Assembly: GCF_003148665.1 (NCBI RefSeq)
Contig: NZ_QGGQ01000003.1
Location: 186,001 to 250,000 of the forward strand
DNA length: 64,000 bases
Source: Maribacter polysiphoniae
GTDB lineage: Bacteria; Bacteroidota; Bacteroidia; Flavobacteriales; Flavobacteriaceae
Direction of reading: 5' to 3'
The first letter of the stretch is position 1; every line of letters begins with the position of its first letter. The notes beneath the pieces are model-generated. The model did not search any database. It was given only the letters and a program-made list of their open reading frames with translations, and was not told where the DNA came from. The translations under genes and the position numbers were made by a program. Shown one piece after another: positions 35,177 to 43,157 of this stretch.

Positions 35177-36019
35177 ATGAAAGATAACGGAATTTTAATA
35201 CCTGTAGATTACACACAGGTTTCAAAAAATGCGGTGAGCTACGCAATTGGGCTAGCACAAGAATTGAAATCAAAACTGGTTTTTGTCCACGCCTATTCAG
35301 TGGTATATCCATCAGGTACGCCCATCGGCATGGCAACTATGGCACACAATGTAACAGATACCACAGCATCACAAGAGAAGATCAATAAAGAAAAATTGGA
35401 TAAGTTTCTAAGGGACTTTCCTGAACTGGACAAGCTGGAATTTCAAGCAATGGTCGGTTTCGGGGCAACGGTCGATGTGATTTCTGGCCTGGCTAAGGAA
35501 ATGAATACCAGTCTTGTCGTTATGGGTACCAAGGGTACGGCTTCGGGATTTGATGAAATTTTTATTGGAACCGTTACCGAAAAGGTGACACAAAAGGCAC
35601 CTTGTCCAGTACTGGCCGTACCTGAAGATGCCAGCTATACTGCGTATAGGCGTATCGGGGTCGCAGTGGATACGGATAGTATGGATAATAGAATAGATTT
35701 TGGAATGTTGTCCAGATTATTGGAAAACTATAATGCACAGTTGCACTTTGTACATATAGCGGACAAACAGGAAAGGGTGCTGGAGAAAGCATTTATTCGT
35801 GAAAGATTTGGCAAACTTCTTGTACTTAAGCAATGGTCTTTTACAGTTATCGAGGAAGACAAACCCGAAGAGGGTATCGATGAATTTTTGACTGAAACCC
35901 CAATAGACCTATTGGTTTTGCTTTACAGGGAACACGGATTTTTTGAGGCACTTTTTAAAAAGGGGCTAAGAAAAAAAATGCTGTATGCCTCCAAGGCCCC
36001 ATTGCTGATAGTTAAGTAG
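35177..36019 (+). CDS. Universal stress protein (tandem UspA)
   Basis: A 280-residue cytoplasmic protein with two UspA domains. The first begins GILIPVDYTQVSKNAVSYAI and carries the ATP-binding pattern G-x2-G-x9-G(S/T) in VMGTKGTASGFDEIFIGTVTE. The second (from about 155: RIGVAVDTDSMDN) lacks a clear ATP motif. Tandem USPs are common in Bacteroidota and rise under metal, oxygen and starvation stress. It ends the second metal module; a second tandem USP lies at 57939. Confidence 0.88.
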   Translation: MKDNGILIPVDYTQVSKNAVSYAIGLAQELKSKLVFVHAYSVVYPSGTPIGMATMAHNVTDTTASQEKINKEKLDKFLRDFPELDKLEFQAMVGFGATVDVISGLAKEMNTSLVVMGTKGTASGFDEIFIGTVTEKVTQKAPCPVLAVPEDASYTAYRRIGVAVDTDSMDNRIDFGMLSRLLENYNAQLHFVHIADKQERVLEKAFIRERFGKLLVLKQWSFTVIEEDKPEEGIDEFLTETPIDLLVLLYREHGFFEALFKKGLRKKMLYASKAPLLIVK

Positions 36020-36070
36020 CCCTTCTACTTATGTGCTCTAGTAAATATTAGTTTTCGCTTACTATGCGAA

Positions 36071-36196
36071 ATTATCGTGCTCATTCTTGGTGCAGGTGGA
36101 TTGGCTACCATGTGGGAAGCGGTTTTTGCGGATGTGGGCGTGGCGTTATTGGCGATTTTTAATGCGGTGCGGTTGCAACGGATGAAGTGGGCATAA
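36071..36196 (+). pseudogene. Heavy-metal P-type ATPase, C-terminal scar
   Basis: The frame ending at TAA 36194-36196 reads IIVLILGAGGLATMWEAVFA, then DVGVALLAIFNAVRLQRMKW. This is the last helix pair of a P1B-2-type (CadA/ZntA-like) ATPase, where the ...MWEAVFADVGV segment is conserved. The rest of the gene is absent. It is another remnant at a module junction, between the stress-protein gene and the di-haem operon. Confidence 0.8.
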
Positions 36197-36382
36197 GCCC
36201 ATAGTAAATATCGAAATATAAATTTTCATTCTAGCCAACCGGCAATATCCCACAGTAGGGGAGTTGCATAATTCAATCAACAACCCTTTTAAGATGTAAA
36301 CACTTTTTTATTGCAAATTACTGTAAATAAATTTAGACTAAACTAAAAATATATTTATATTTACAAAAATATAAATATAGCA
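36197..36382. other. Intergenic region before the di-haem operon
   Basis: About 190 nt of AT-rich DNA after the ATPase scar. It holds a 12-bp perfect palindrome directly before the next ATG (36351-36378). No other gene or RNA is recognised. Confidence 0.5.
36351..36378. promoter_or_regulatory. 12-bp palindrome upstream of the di-haem operon (possible operator)
   Basis: ATATTTATATTT (36351-36362) and AAATATAAATAT (36367-36378) are perfect inverted repeats with a 4-nt spacer. The right arm ends 4 nt before the ATG at 36383, so a protein bound here, or a hairpin in the mRNA, would block expression. The AT-rich sequence makes chance more likely than for a GC-rich site. Confidence 0.5.
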
Positions 36383-37582
36383 ATGCCTAAAATAATTCAT
36401 TTTCTTATTGGCCTATCCCTAATCGCTCTACTTGGCTGTGAAAATTTGGGCCCTGAAGAACCTATGGAGTTTGAGTTGTTGGATGGGCCGTTGGACGGAT
36501 TGTCCATAAGTGAACAACAGCGTTTTTTAGCCGGGGATATTGCTTTTAACGATGATGTTTTTACCGTTGAAAAAGGCCTTGGCCCCTTGTTTGTTGGCAC
36601 CAGCTGTGCAAGTTGCCATTCAGGGGATGGCAAGGGCCATCCTTTCAATCAACTTACCAGGTTTGGTAACAATGACTTGAACTTACCCTCGATGTTATCC
36701 TTTGGTGATGGCAGGAACCAAATTCAAAATAAAGCCATACCCGGTTTTGAACCGGAAACCGTGCCGGAAGGCTTCCCATTTTCCATTTTGGTCGCTCCGG
36801 CGGTGACGGGATTGGGTTTGTTGGATGCTGTCCCTGACGCAGATATTTTGGCTCTCTCAGACCCTTCGGATGCAAATCAAGACGGTATTAGTGGAAGACC
36901 TCACTACAATATTCCTCCTGAATTCACCAAGATTCGGAATAATAGTGTTCCCCAGGGAAACAATTATATCTTCAGGTTTGGAAAGAAAGCGGGTAGTTAT
37001 GATTTGTTGCACCAAAGCGTCAGCGCATATAACCAGGACATAGGAATTACATCCCTTTATGACCCTATAGACCCGTTCAGTGGACTTGAAGAGGATCCTG
37101 AAATAAGCACCCAGACCTTGAACGATGTCGTTTTCTACCTTAAGACCTTAAAAGCACCAATTCCCAGAAATCAAACAGACCCCGATGTCATTGCTGGAAA
37201 AGAACTCTTTGAATCGGTACAATGTGCTGTCTGTCACACACCCACGTTGACCACAGGATTTTCCCCAATTGAATCGTTATCCTTTAAGGAATTTCATCCC
37301 TACACGGATTTGTTGTTACATGACATGGGGCCTGAATTGGATGATGGATTCACTGAAGGCAATGTCGAGACTTCCGAATGGAGAACCCCACCGCTGTGGG
37401 GAATCGGTTTATCGGCCAATTCCCAAGGCGGGCAAATGTTCCTGTTACATGATGGAAGGGCTTCAAGCATTGAGGAGGCCATTGAATTGCACGGTGGCGA
37501 AGCCGATAATTCAAAAGCCCGGTATTTGTCCCTGACCCAAAAAGAAAAATCACAACTGATAAAATTCATTAATTCCCTATAG
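36383..37582 (+). CDS. Di-haem oxidoreductase-like lipoprotein
   Basis: A 399-residue protein of the di-haem cytochrome c / thiol oxidoreductase-like (DHOR) family. Lipoprotein signal with lipobox LLGC (Cys about 19). Two haem c motifs: CASCHSG (about residue 75) and CAVCHTP (about residue 280); the C-terminal region LWGIGLSANSQGG and LLHDGRASSIEEAI is typical. It probably sits in the periplasm and moves electrons, perhaps to or from the Rieske protein encoded next (adjacent, no gap). The substrate is unknown. Confidence 0.85.
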   Translation: MPKIIHFLIGLSLIALLGCENLGPEEPMEFELLDGPLDGLSISEQQRFLAGDIAFNDDVFTVEKGLGPLFVGTSCASCHSGDGKGHPFNQLTRFGNNDLNLPSMLSFGDGRNQIQNKAIPGFEPETVPEGFPFSILVAPAVTGLGLLDAVPDADILALSDPSDANQDGISGRPHYNIPPEFTKIRNNSVPQGNNYIFRFGKKAGSYDLLHQSVSAYNQDIGITSLYDPIDPFSGLEEDPEISTQTLNDVVFYLKTLKAPIPRNQTDPDVIAGKELFESVQCAVCHTPTLTTGFSPIESLSFKEFHPYTDLLLHDMGPELDDGFTEGNVETSEWRTPPLWGIGLSANSQGGQMFLLHDGRASSIEEAIELHGGEADNSKARYLSLTQKEKSQLIKFINSL

Positions 37583-38023
37583 GTGCATAGAAAAGATTTT
37601 ATTAAACAATTTGGATATCTGATTGCAGTCCTGCCAGCTTCTTCCGCTTTGCTCAGCAGTTGCGCAGGCCTGTATTATGCATCCTTTGTTGAAGAAGGGG
37701 GAGTGCTACGAGTTTCAAAGGGTGAGTTTCAGCAGGTGAAAGGGGGAAAGCAGATTGAACGAGATTTCGTGGTCATCCAGGGCGATTCCATGCGATACCC
37801 CATCGGAATTTTCAAAACACAAAACAATGGTTATCTGGCCAGTTTGATGCAATGTACCCATAGGGGTTGTGAACTCAACATTGGCGGCGGCATATTCAAT
37901 TGTCCATGTCATGGCAGTGAGTTCGACCGTTCGGGCAGGGTTTTAGAAGGGCCGGCCGAAGAAAACCTAAAATCATTTGAAACAACCGCCGATAATGAAA
38001 ATATCTATGTGCATGTCCCGTAA
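37583..38023 (+). CDS. Rieske [2Fe-2S] protein
   Basis: A 146-residue exported Rieske protein. The cluster-binding motifs are CTHRGCEL and CPCHGSEFD (C-x-H-x15-20-C-x2-H). The N-terminus has a hydrophobic stretch ending ALLSSC, which could be a lipobox. The start is a GTG directly after the stop of the di-haem gene, and its 3' end overlaps the porin start by 11 nt, so the three are one tightly packed operon. Likely an electron carrier on the periplasmic side. Confidence 0.88.
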   Translation: MHRKDFIKQFGYLIAVLPASSALLSSCAGLYYASFVEEGGVLRVSKGEFQQVKGGKQIERDFVVIQGDSMRYPIGIFKTQNNGYLASLMQCTHRGCELNIGGGIFNCPCHGSEFDRSGRVLEGPAEENLKSFETTADNENIYVHVP

Positions 38024-39227
38024 AATATATGCAGCCCTTGCTTTAATGAACATTTGCGTTTTAACCCTAAGCTCGCAAACTAGCGACAGGGACAGTATTC
38101 AGGAATCGATGAATATGGATGCGGTTTATGACCGTCCGTTTTTGACTTTCGATAAATTTCCAGTCAATCTTGGTGGTTATCTTGAGGCGAATTCAATCTA
38201 CAGTATTGAGGACGGATTGTCGGAGGGGCTTTCTTTTCAGGCCCGAAGATTGACCCTTTTCGTTTCGGCGTCCATTTCAAAGCGTATTAAGTTCTTGACC
38301 GAACTGGAATTTGAAAATGGGACAGAGGAAATTGCCATTGAATTCGCCTCCATGGACATTGCTTTGCACCCCTTGTTGAACCTTAGGGGAGGCATCGTAC
38401 TGAACCCAATAGGATCCTTTAACCAAAACCATGACGGACCAAAATGGGAGTTCGTCGAGCGGCCAGATGTCAGCACCAATTTGTTGCCCGCCACTTTCTC
38501 CAATGCCGGATTTGGTATATATGGAAAGGCATATAAGGGAGCTTGGACCTTGGGCTATGAAGCATATCTCACCAATGGCTTTGATACAAGCATTATAGAT
38601 AACGAGGAAGAAAGAACATTTTTGGCCGCAGTCAAGGAAAATTCCTCGCGATTCGAGGAGAATTTTAGCGGCAATGCCCTCCTCAATGGAAAGTTGGCCA
38701 TTAAGCATAGAAAATTAGGGGAATTGGGCATTTCCTATATGGGCGGGGCCTACAATAGGAAAGAAGTTGACGGGCTTCAGGTTGATACAAAATCAAGGAG
38801 GGTAGAAGTTCTTGCCCTGGATTTAAATACTGCCATTAAAAAAACGGGGACAAGGTTTATCGGTGAGATGGCCTACATATGGGTCGATGTTCCGGACACT
38901 TTTACCCAGCAATTTGGCGATCGGCAGGTTGGTTTTTTTATGGATATTGTTCAACCGGTACTAAGGACCGAAGTATTCTACTGGGAAGATGCCGTACTCA
39001 ATCTATCGCTCAGAACGGATTATGTGGATTACAACATTGGCAGGTTTGCCCAAACCAATACGAATATTAGGGATGATTTATTCGCAATTACACCTGCAAT
39101 AAGCTTTAGGCCTGCAGCACAGACCGTTCTAAGGATCAACTACAGATACCAGTGGCAACAGGACATTCTCAACAATCCAGCCTCAAGAACGGCCACATGG
39201 TATTTTGGATTCAGCACCTATTTTTAA
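38013..39227 (+). CDS. Outer-membrane porin-like protein
   Basis: A 404-residue beta-barrel-like protein with a signal peptide (KIYAALALMNICVLTLSSQ). Alternating aromatic/hydrophobic strands and the ending TATWYFGFSTYF (terminal Phe) suit an outer-membrane barrel; segments such as FQARRLTLFVSASISKRIKF recall phosphate-selective or polyphosphate porins. The ATG at 38013 is preferred to one at 37995 as it leads directly into the signal peptide. Third gene of the di-haem/Rieske operon; it may let in the substrate. Confidence 0.75.
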   Translation: MSRKIYAALALMNICVLTLSSQTSDRDSIQESMNMDAVYDRPFLTFDKFPVNLGGYLEANSIYSIEDGLSEGLSFQARRLTLFVSASISKRIKFLTELEFENGTEEIAIEFASMDIALHPLLNLRGGIVLNPIGSFNQNHDGPKWEFVERPDVSTNLLPATFSNAGFGIYGKAYKGAWTLGYEAYLTNGFDTSIIDNEEERTFLAAVKENSSRFEENFSGNALLNGKLAIKHRKLGELGISYMGGAYNRKEVDGLQVDTKSRRVEVLALDLNTAIKKTGTRFIGEMAYIWVDVPDTFTQQFGDRQVGFFMDIVQPVLRTEVFYWEDAVLNLSLRTDYVDYNIGRFAQTNTNIRDDLFAITPAISFRPAAQTVLRINYRYQWQQDILNNPASRTATWYFGFSTYF

Positions 39228-39315
39228 TAAAATATTCTACATAGCTGCTTTGATTTCATATCGGGTAGAGTGTACTTAAGTTAGGTGTGATTTTAAAAGA
39301 GCATCGATGGATAAT

Positions 39316-39341
39316 ATTATTTAAGTATTTGCTTAAATAAT
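39316..39341. promoter_or_regulatory. Operator palindrome of the arsR-mer operon
   Basis: ATTATTTAAG (39316-39325), 6-nt spacer, CTTAAATAAT (39332-39341): perfect 10-bp inverted repeat. It covers the -33 element (TTTG, 39328-39331) of the promoter for the ArsR-family gene, as expected for self-repression. Confidence 0.75.
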
Positions 39342-39359
39342 TATATTAATATATCTTTG
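39328..39359 (+). promoter_or_regulatory. Promoter of the arsR-mer operon
   Basis: TTTG (39328-39331), 20-nt spacer, TATCTTTG (39352-39359): a full match to the Bacteroidota promoter consensus. Start of transcription near 39366, 8 nt before the ATG at 39374. Confidence 0.75.
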
Positions 39360-39373
39360 TCAAAAACAGTACT

Positions 39374-39745
39374 ATGGCACTTGAATTAAGTTGTACACGC
39401 GCCGAGGCCGACCAAAAACAGTTGATGCGCTGTCGCGAAACCTTGGGAACAAACTCAAAAACAATTACGGAAATAAGTAAGGTTCTCGCCTTGGCCGGGA
39501 ACGAAACACGTTTAAAGATACTTTTCTTGTTGAACGAGGAAGGTGAGCTTTGTCCCTGTGATTTTGCTGATATACTGGAAATGAGCGTACCCGCAGTTTC
39601 ACAGCACATACGTAAAATGAAGGATGTGGGATTGATTGCTTCGAGACGTGAAGGGCAGACCCTGTATTATTCACTGGTCCCGAATCATAACGAAGTAATG
39701 GACAATGTATTTACCGAAATTCAGAAAAATAAAAAGGTAGCATAA
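39374..39745 (+). CDS. ArsR/SmtB-family metalloregulator
   Basis: A 123-residue winged-helix repressor that leaves DNA when metal or metalloid binds. The alpha-3 type CxC metal site is in ELCPCDFADIL (ArsR has ELCVCDL); recognition helix MSVPAVSQHIRKMKDVGLI; wing SRREGQTLYYSL. Extra Cys residues near the N-terminus (ELSCTRAEADQKQLMRCRE) may be added ligands. It is autoregulated by the palindrome upstream and is directly followed (1 nt) by merTP. Hg(II) or As(III) are likely signals; Hg is favoured by context. Confidence 0.9.
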   Translation: MALELSCTRAEADQKQLMRCRETLGTNSKTITEISKVLALAGNETRLKILFLLNEEGELCPCDFADILEMSVPAVSQHIRKMKDVGLIASRREGQTLYYSLVPNHNEVMDNVFTEIQKNKKVA

Positions 39746-39746
39746 A

Positions 39747-40370
39747 ATGGAAACAGGAAAAACCTCGAACAAGGTCGCCTACGCAGGAATATTGACGGCC
39801 ATAGCGGCATCAATATGTTGTATAACCCCGGTTATGGCATTGATTGCAGGAACCAGTGGAATCGCATCCACGTTTTCTTGGGTGGAACCATTTCGGCCTT
39901 ATCTTATCGGCATCACTATACTCGTTTTGGTCTTTGCCTGGTACCAGAAACTACGACCAAAAACACAGGAGGAAATTGACTGTGCCTGTGAGGATGATGC
40001 AAAACCCTCCTTTTGGCAATCCCAAAGCTTTCTTTTAATAGTTACAGTTTTCGCGGGATTGATGCTGGCATTTCCATATTACTCCAATATGTTTTATGCA
40101 CAGCCCAGTAAGGACATTGTCTATGTCTCGCAATCCAATATTGTAAAGCACACTTTTAATGTTGAGGGAATGACCTGCGCAGGGTGTGAAGCCCACGTAG
40201 AGAGCGAGGTCAACAAACTGGGTGGCATATTATCGGTCAAGGCAAGTTACGAAGGTGCGAATACCGTAGTGGAATATGATAAAACCAAAACCGATTTTGT
40301 CGCAATCCGAAAGGCCATTAACAGCACAGGTTATAAAGTAATCGATGGTGAAAATAAAGAAAACGAGTAG
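39747..40370 (+). CDS. merTP: MerT-MerP fusion (mercuric ion transporter)
   Basis: A 207-residue fusion. The first ~115 residues are MerT-like with three helices; the Hg-binding vicinal Cys pair is in SICCITPV in helix 1, and a further Cys pair in the loop (DCACEDDAK). The C-terminal ~70 residues are an HMA (MerP) domain with GMTCAGCEAHVES. Such fusions take up Hg(II) from the periplasm and hand it to a cytoplasmic reductase. It lies between ArsR and the flavoprotein gene (stop TAG adjoining the next ATG). Confidence 0.92.
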   Translation: METGKTSNKVAYAGILTAIAASICCITPVMALIAGTSGIASTFSWVEPFRPYLIGITILVLVFAWYQKLRPKTQEEIDCACEDDAKPSFWQSQSFLLIVTVFAGLMLAFPYYSNMFYAQPSKDIVYVSQSNIVKHTFNVEGMTCAGCEAHVESEVNKLGGILSVKASYEGANTVVEYDKTKTDFVAIRKAINSTGYKVIDGENKENE

Positions 40371-41717
40371 ATGAAAAAGTACGATGTCTTTGTTATCGGT
40401 TCTGGGATGGCAGGGATGACCGTTGCAAATAAATGTGCTTCCAAAGGCCTTAAGGTAGGCATTACGGATGAATTGCCATATGGTGGAACCTGTGCGCTAA
40501 GAGGTTGCGACCCCAAAAAGGTAATCATCGGTGCGACCGAAGTAAGGGATTCTGCTATGCGCCTAAAAGGAAAGGGTATCGATACGGTTCCCGTTGTCAA
40601 TTGGCGGGATATAATGGCTTTCAAGCAGACCTTTGTTGACGAAATGCCGCCCAAAATAGAAAAAGGAAACAGGCATAATGATATAGACACCTATCATTCT
40701 TCGGCAAAATTTCTGTCCAAAAATACCCTACAGTTGGGAACAGATACTATCGAAGCCGACAAGATTGTGATTGCAACGGGCGCAAAACCTAAAGTTTTGG
40801 ATTTCGAAGGCGGGGAACTTGCCCTGACCAGTACAGATTTTCTGAACTTAAAGAAATTGCCCGAATCTGTATTGTTTATCGGAGGCGGTTACATAGCCTT
40901 TGAATTTGCCCATATCGCTGCTCGTTCCGGTGCCAATGTTACGATAGTGCACCGGGGCGAAAGGCCCCTGGAAAATTTTGATCCCGATATAGTTTCACAT
41001 CTTGTTGCGGCAACCGAGGATTTGGGAGTAAACCTGGTTCTGGAAACTGAAGTGACCAAAATTGAAAAAATCGAAAAAGGCTACTTAATAAGTGGCACTA
41101 CCAACGGGAACTTGAATCAATTTGAAGTGGAAGCCGTATTCAATTCGGCCGGAAGGCCTCCCGCTATTTTCGATTTGGAATTGGAAAGAGCAAATGTCGC
41201 CTATTCCAATAAAGGGATTTCGGTCAACAAATACCTCCAGAGCACTTCAAATCCCAAAGTGTACGCCGCAGGGGATGCAGCGGAAACGGGGGGATTGGCT
41301 TTGACACCCGTGGCCGTAATGGAGGGACACGTAGTATCTTCCAATATCCTAATGGGAAATTCCAAAGAAGTGGATTATCCCCCGATGCCCACGGTGGTAT
41401 TTACCTTGCCTACAATGGCATCCGTCGGAATGACAGAAACCAAGGCCAAAAACAGTGGTCTTGAATTTAGGGTAAACTATGATAAGGTTGATGATTGGTT
41501 CAACGCAAGGCGCCTGAATGTCGAAGAATATGCTTACAAGACAATCATTGATAAAAATAACGGTACGGTTCTGGGGGCACATCTTATCGGGCCACACTGT
41601 GAGGAGACCGTCAACCTGTTCGCGATGGCAATAAAGACCAAAATGACCGTAAACGATTTAAGGACGATGATTTTTTCTTATCCAACATTATCCTCGGATA
41701 TTCCCTATATGCTTTAA
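40371..41717 (+). CDS. Mercuric-reductase-like flavoprotein disulfide reductase
   Basis: A 448-residue class I pyridine nucleotide-disulfide oxidoreductase: FAD motif VIGSGMAGM at the N-terminus, redox-active Cys41/Cys46 in GGTCALRGC, NAD(P) motif FIGGGYIAFEFA, and FAD/C-terminal YAAGDAAETGG. Its place after merTP suggests Hg(II) reduction, but the hallmark features of MerA are missing: no N-terminal HMA domain and no C-terminal CysCys (it ends SDIPYML), and the interface His-Pro of the family is replaced in FSYPTLSSDI. It could be a glutathione-reductase-like enzyme; the substrate is uncertain. Confidence 0.85.
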   Translation: MKKYDVFVIGSGMAGMTVANKCASKGLKVGITDELPYGGTCALRGCDPKKVIIGATEVRDSAMRLKGKGIDTVPVVNWRDIMAFKQTFVDEMPPKIEKGNRHNDIDTYHSSAKFLSKNTLQLGTDTIEADKIVIATGAKPKVLDFEGGELALTSTDFLNLKKLPESVLFIGGGYIAFEFAHIAARSGANVTIVHRGERPLENFDPDIVSHLVAATEDLGVNLVLETEVTKIEKIEKGYLISGTTNGNLNQFEVEAVFNSAGRPPAIFDLELERANVAYSNKGISVNKYLQSTSNPKVYAAGDAAETGGLALTPVAVMEGHVVSSNILMGNSKEVDYPPMPTVVFTLPTMASVGMTETKAKNSGLEFRVNYDKVDDWFNARRLNVEEYAYKTIIDKNNGTVLGAHLIGPHCEETVNLFAMAIKTKMTVNDLRTMIFSYPTLSSDIPYML

Positions 41718-41733
41718 CAAAATATCAAAATTT

Positions 41734-42357
41734 ATGAAAAGTGATGAATACACTAAAAAGCACTGGGAAGAGGTTTATACCGGAAAAAGTGATGAAGAAG
41801 TAAGTTGGTTTGAAGGGAAACCCTCGACTTCATTGGATATTATAGCTTCCCTTGACTTACCTAAAGATAGTTCAATTATTGATATTGGCGGGGGGAACTC
41901 AAATCTTATAAGTCATTTGTTGAAAAATGGCTATAACAACCTGTCCATTCTTGATATTTCAGAAAATGCACTTCAGCGTACCAAATCAAAATTAGGCAAG
42001 TCAGCCGCAAAGGTGCAGTGGATAAATTCGGACATATTGAATTTTGAACCGACCCAAGACTTTGAGTTATGGCACGACCGGGCTACTTTTCATTTCTTCA
42101 CACGGGAAGAAGATATCTTAAAGTATATTGACATACTGGGTCGTTCCCTTAAGACGGGAGCGTATTTTATACTGGCAACTTTTTCGACCACCGGGCCAAA
42201 AAGATGTAGTGGATTGGAGATTACCCAATATTCTCCTGAAAAACTAAAGGAATTGTTTAAAGTAGATTTCACCCTATTGGAATCCTTTGAAAAAATTCAT
42301 AAAACCCCTTTTAAAACAGAGCAAAATTTTATTTATAACCTGTTTCAGAAAAAATAA
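41734..42357 (+). CDS. Class I SAM-dependent methyltransferase
   Basis: A 207-residue methyltransferase with SAM motif I IDIGGGNSNLISHLL, an acidic residue in ILDISENAL and a catalytic-region HDRATFHFFT. It begins KHWEEVYTGKSDEEVSWFEG, a form common in small Bacteroidota methyltransferases near metal genes. It lies 16 nt after the flavoprotein gene and 1 nt before the next, so it is part of the mer-like operon. It may methylate a metal, a thiol or a small ligand; unproven. Confidence 0.82.
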   Translation: MKSDEYTKKHWEEVYTGKSDEEVSWFEGKPSTSLDIIASLDLPKDSSIIDIGGGNSNLISHLLKNGYNNLSILDISENALQRTKSKLGKSAAKVQWINSDILNFEPTQDFELWHDRATFHFFTREEDILKYIDILGRSLKTGAYFILATFSTTGPKRCSGLEITQYSPEKLKELFKVDFTLLESFEKIHKTPFKTEQNFIYNLFQKK

Positions 42358-42358
42358 T

Positions 42359-42574
42359 ATGAACTACGAGAGAATCCTTTTAAATTCAACCATTACCTGT
42401 CCCGAATGTGGACATACGAAAGAAGAGGAAATGCCCACAAAGGCCTGTCAGTTTTTCTATGAATGCGAAAACTGCAATCAAATATTAAGACCAAAGGAAG
42501 GCGATTGCTGTGTCTTTTGCTCTTATGGGACGGTTGCCTGCCCACCAATACAAGAAGGCTCTGGTTGTTGTTGA
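42359..42574 (+). CDS. GDCCVFCSYG small Cys-rich protein
   Basis: A 71-residue, Cys-rich protein: CPECGHTKEEEMPT, CQFFYECENCNQIL, then the block GDCCVFCSYGTVACPPIQ and a final GCC. It is a known Bacteroidota/Proteobacteria family often found near merT genes, likely a zinc- or mercury-binding protein. The frame is open upstream within the methyltransferase to 42287, but ATG 42359 is the natural start. Last gene of the mer-like operon. Confidence 0.78.
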   Translation: MNYERILLNSTITCPECGHTKEEEMPTKACQFFYECENCNQILRPKEGDCCVFCSYGTVACPPIQEGSGCC

Positions 42575-42586
42575 ATAATTTCAGGA

Positions 42587-42594
42587 TAAATTTG
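42587..42594 (+). promoter_or_regulatory. Promoter -7 element of the CsoR-like gene
   Basis: TAAATTTG matches TAnnTTTG; a partial -33 box (GTTG, 42564-42567) lies 19 nt upstream. It would drive the CsoR-like gene at 42640. Confidence 0.5.
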
Positions 42595-42639
42595 TAGAGC
42601 ACCCCAGTACAATTATATATTGCCAAAATTTTAAAATCG

Positions 42640-43002
42640 ATGATACCACGAGATTTAAGCAAGGACATAAAAACGAGGTTGCAAAGTATCAATGGGCAAA
42701 TTGGTGGCCTCATTAAAATGCTCGATGAAGATACAGACCCAGAGAAGATTTTAATACAGTTCAAGGCAGCACAGAAAGGATTGGATAAAGCCCATTTTCT
42801 GTTACTGGACGAAGTTTATCGAAAAGCTTTGGCCATAAAAATATCTGAAACTGTCGAGGCCTGCCCCGGAAATTGTGGCAATGAAGACCGTATCGAATTT
42901 ATAAGAAAACAGTTTCCAGATTTGGAATTGGACAACCTAACTGAAAAGATGAAGGAAATCGATGTGCTCAAGGCCAAGCTCGAAGCATACAAAAATGGTT
43001 GA
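42640..43002 (+). CDS. CsoR-family regulator without the canonical copper ligands
   Basis: A 120-residue, all-helical protein of the CsoR/RcnR (DUF156) repressor family, seen in RLQSINGQIGGLIKMLDEDT and ILIQFKAAQKGLDKAHFLLLDE. Aligned by eye with Mycobacterium CsoR, the copper ligands Cys36, His61 and Cys65 fall on Pro, Val and Ala, so Cu(I) sensing by the classic site is unlikely. A C-terminal CPGNC could be a different sensor site. It stands alone before a strong terminator and a Cys-rich/HMA operon, which it may control. Confidence 0.82.
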   Translation: MIPRDLSKDIKTRLQSINGQIGGLIKMLDEDTDPEKILIQFKAAQKGLDKAHFLLLDEVYRKALAIKISETVEACPGNCGNEDRIEFIRKQFPDLELDNLTEKMKEIDVLKAKLEAYKNG

Positions 43003-43026
43003 ATCTTTCCAATTAGCATAGCATTT

Positions 43027-43056
43027 ATGGCCCACGAAACGTGGGTCATTTTTTTT
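43027..43056 (+). terminator. Rho-independent terminator after the CsoR-like gene
   Basis: Stem 43027-43036 (ATGGCCCACG) pairs with 43040-43049 (CGTGGGTCAT) around an AAA loop, followed by a run of eight T. Clear intrinsic terminator; the downstream thioredoxin-like gene therefore needs its own promoter. Confidence 0.85.
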
Positions 43057-43157
43057 GAGATTTTATTTGGAGACCACCCCACCCACCATTCTACCTTTAA
43101 ACTGTTGTTATGATTTACTAACAATGAAACGATTTATGAATAATTAAAATTGAAAGA

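Noticed and set aside
40371-41717. Canonical MerA mercuric reductase
   Set aside because: Lacks the N-terminal HMA and the C-terminal vicinal Cys pair, so only a MerA-like call is made.
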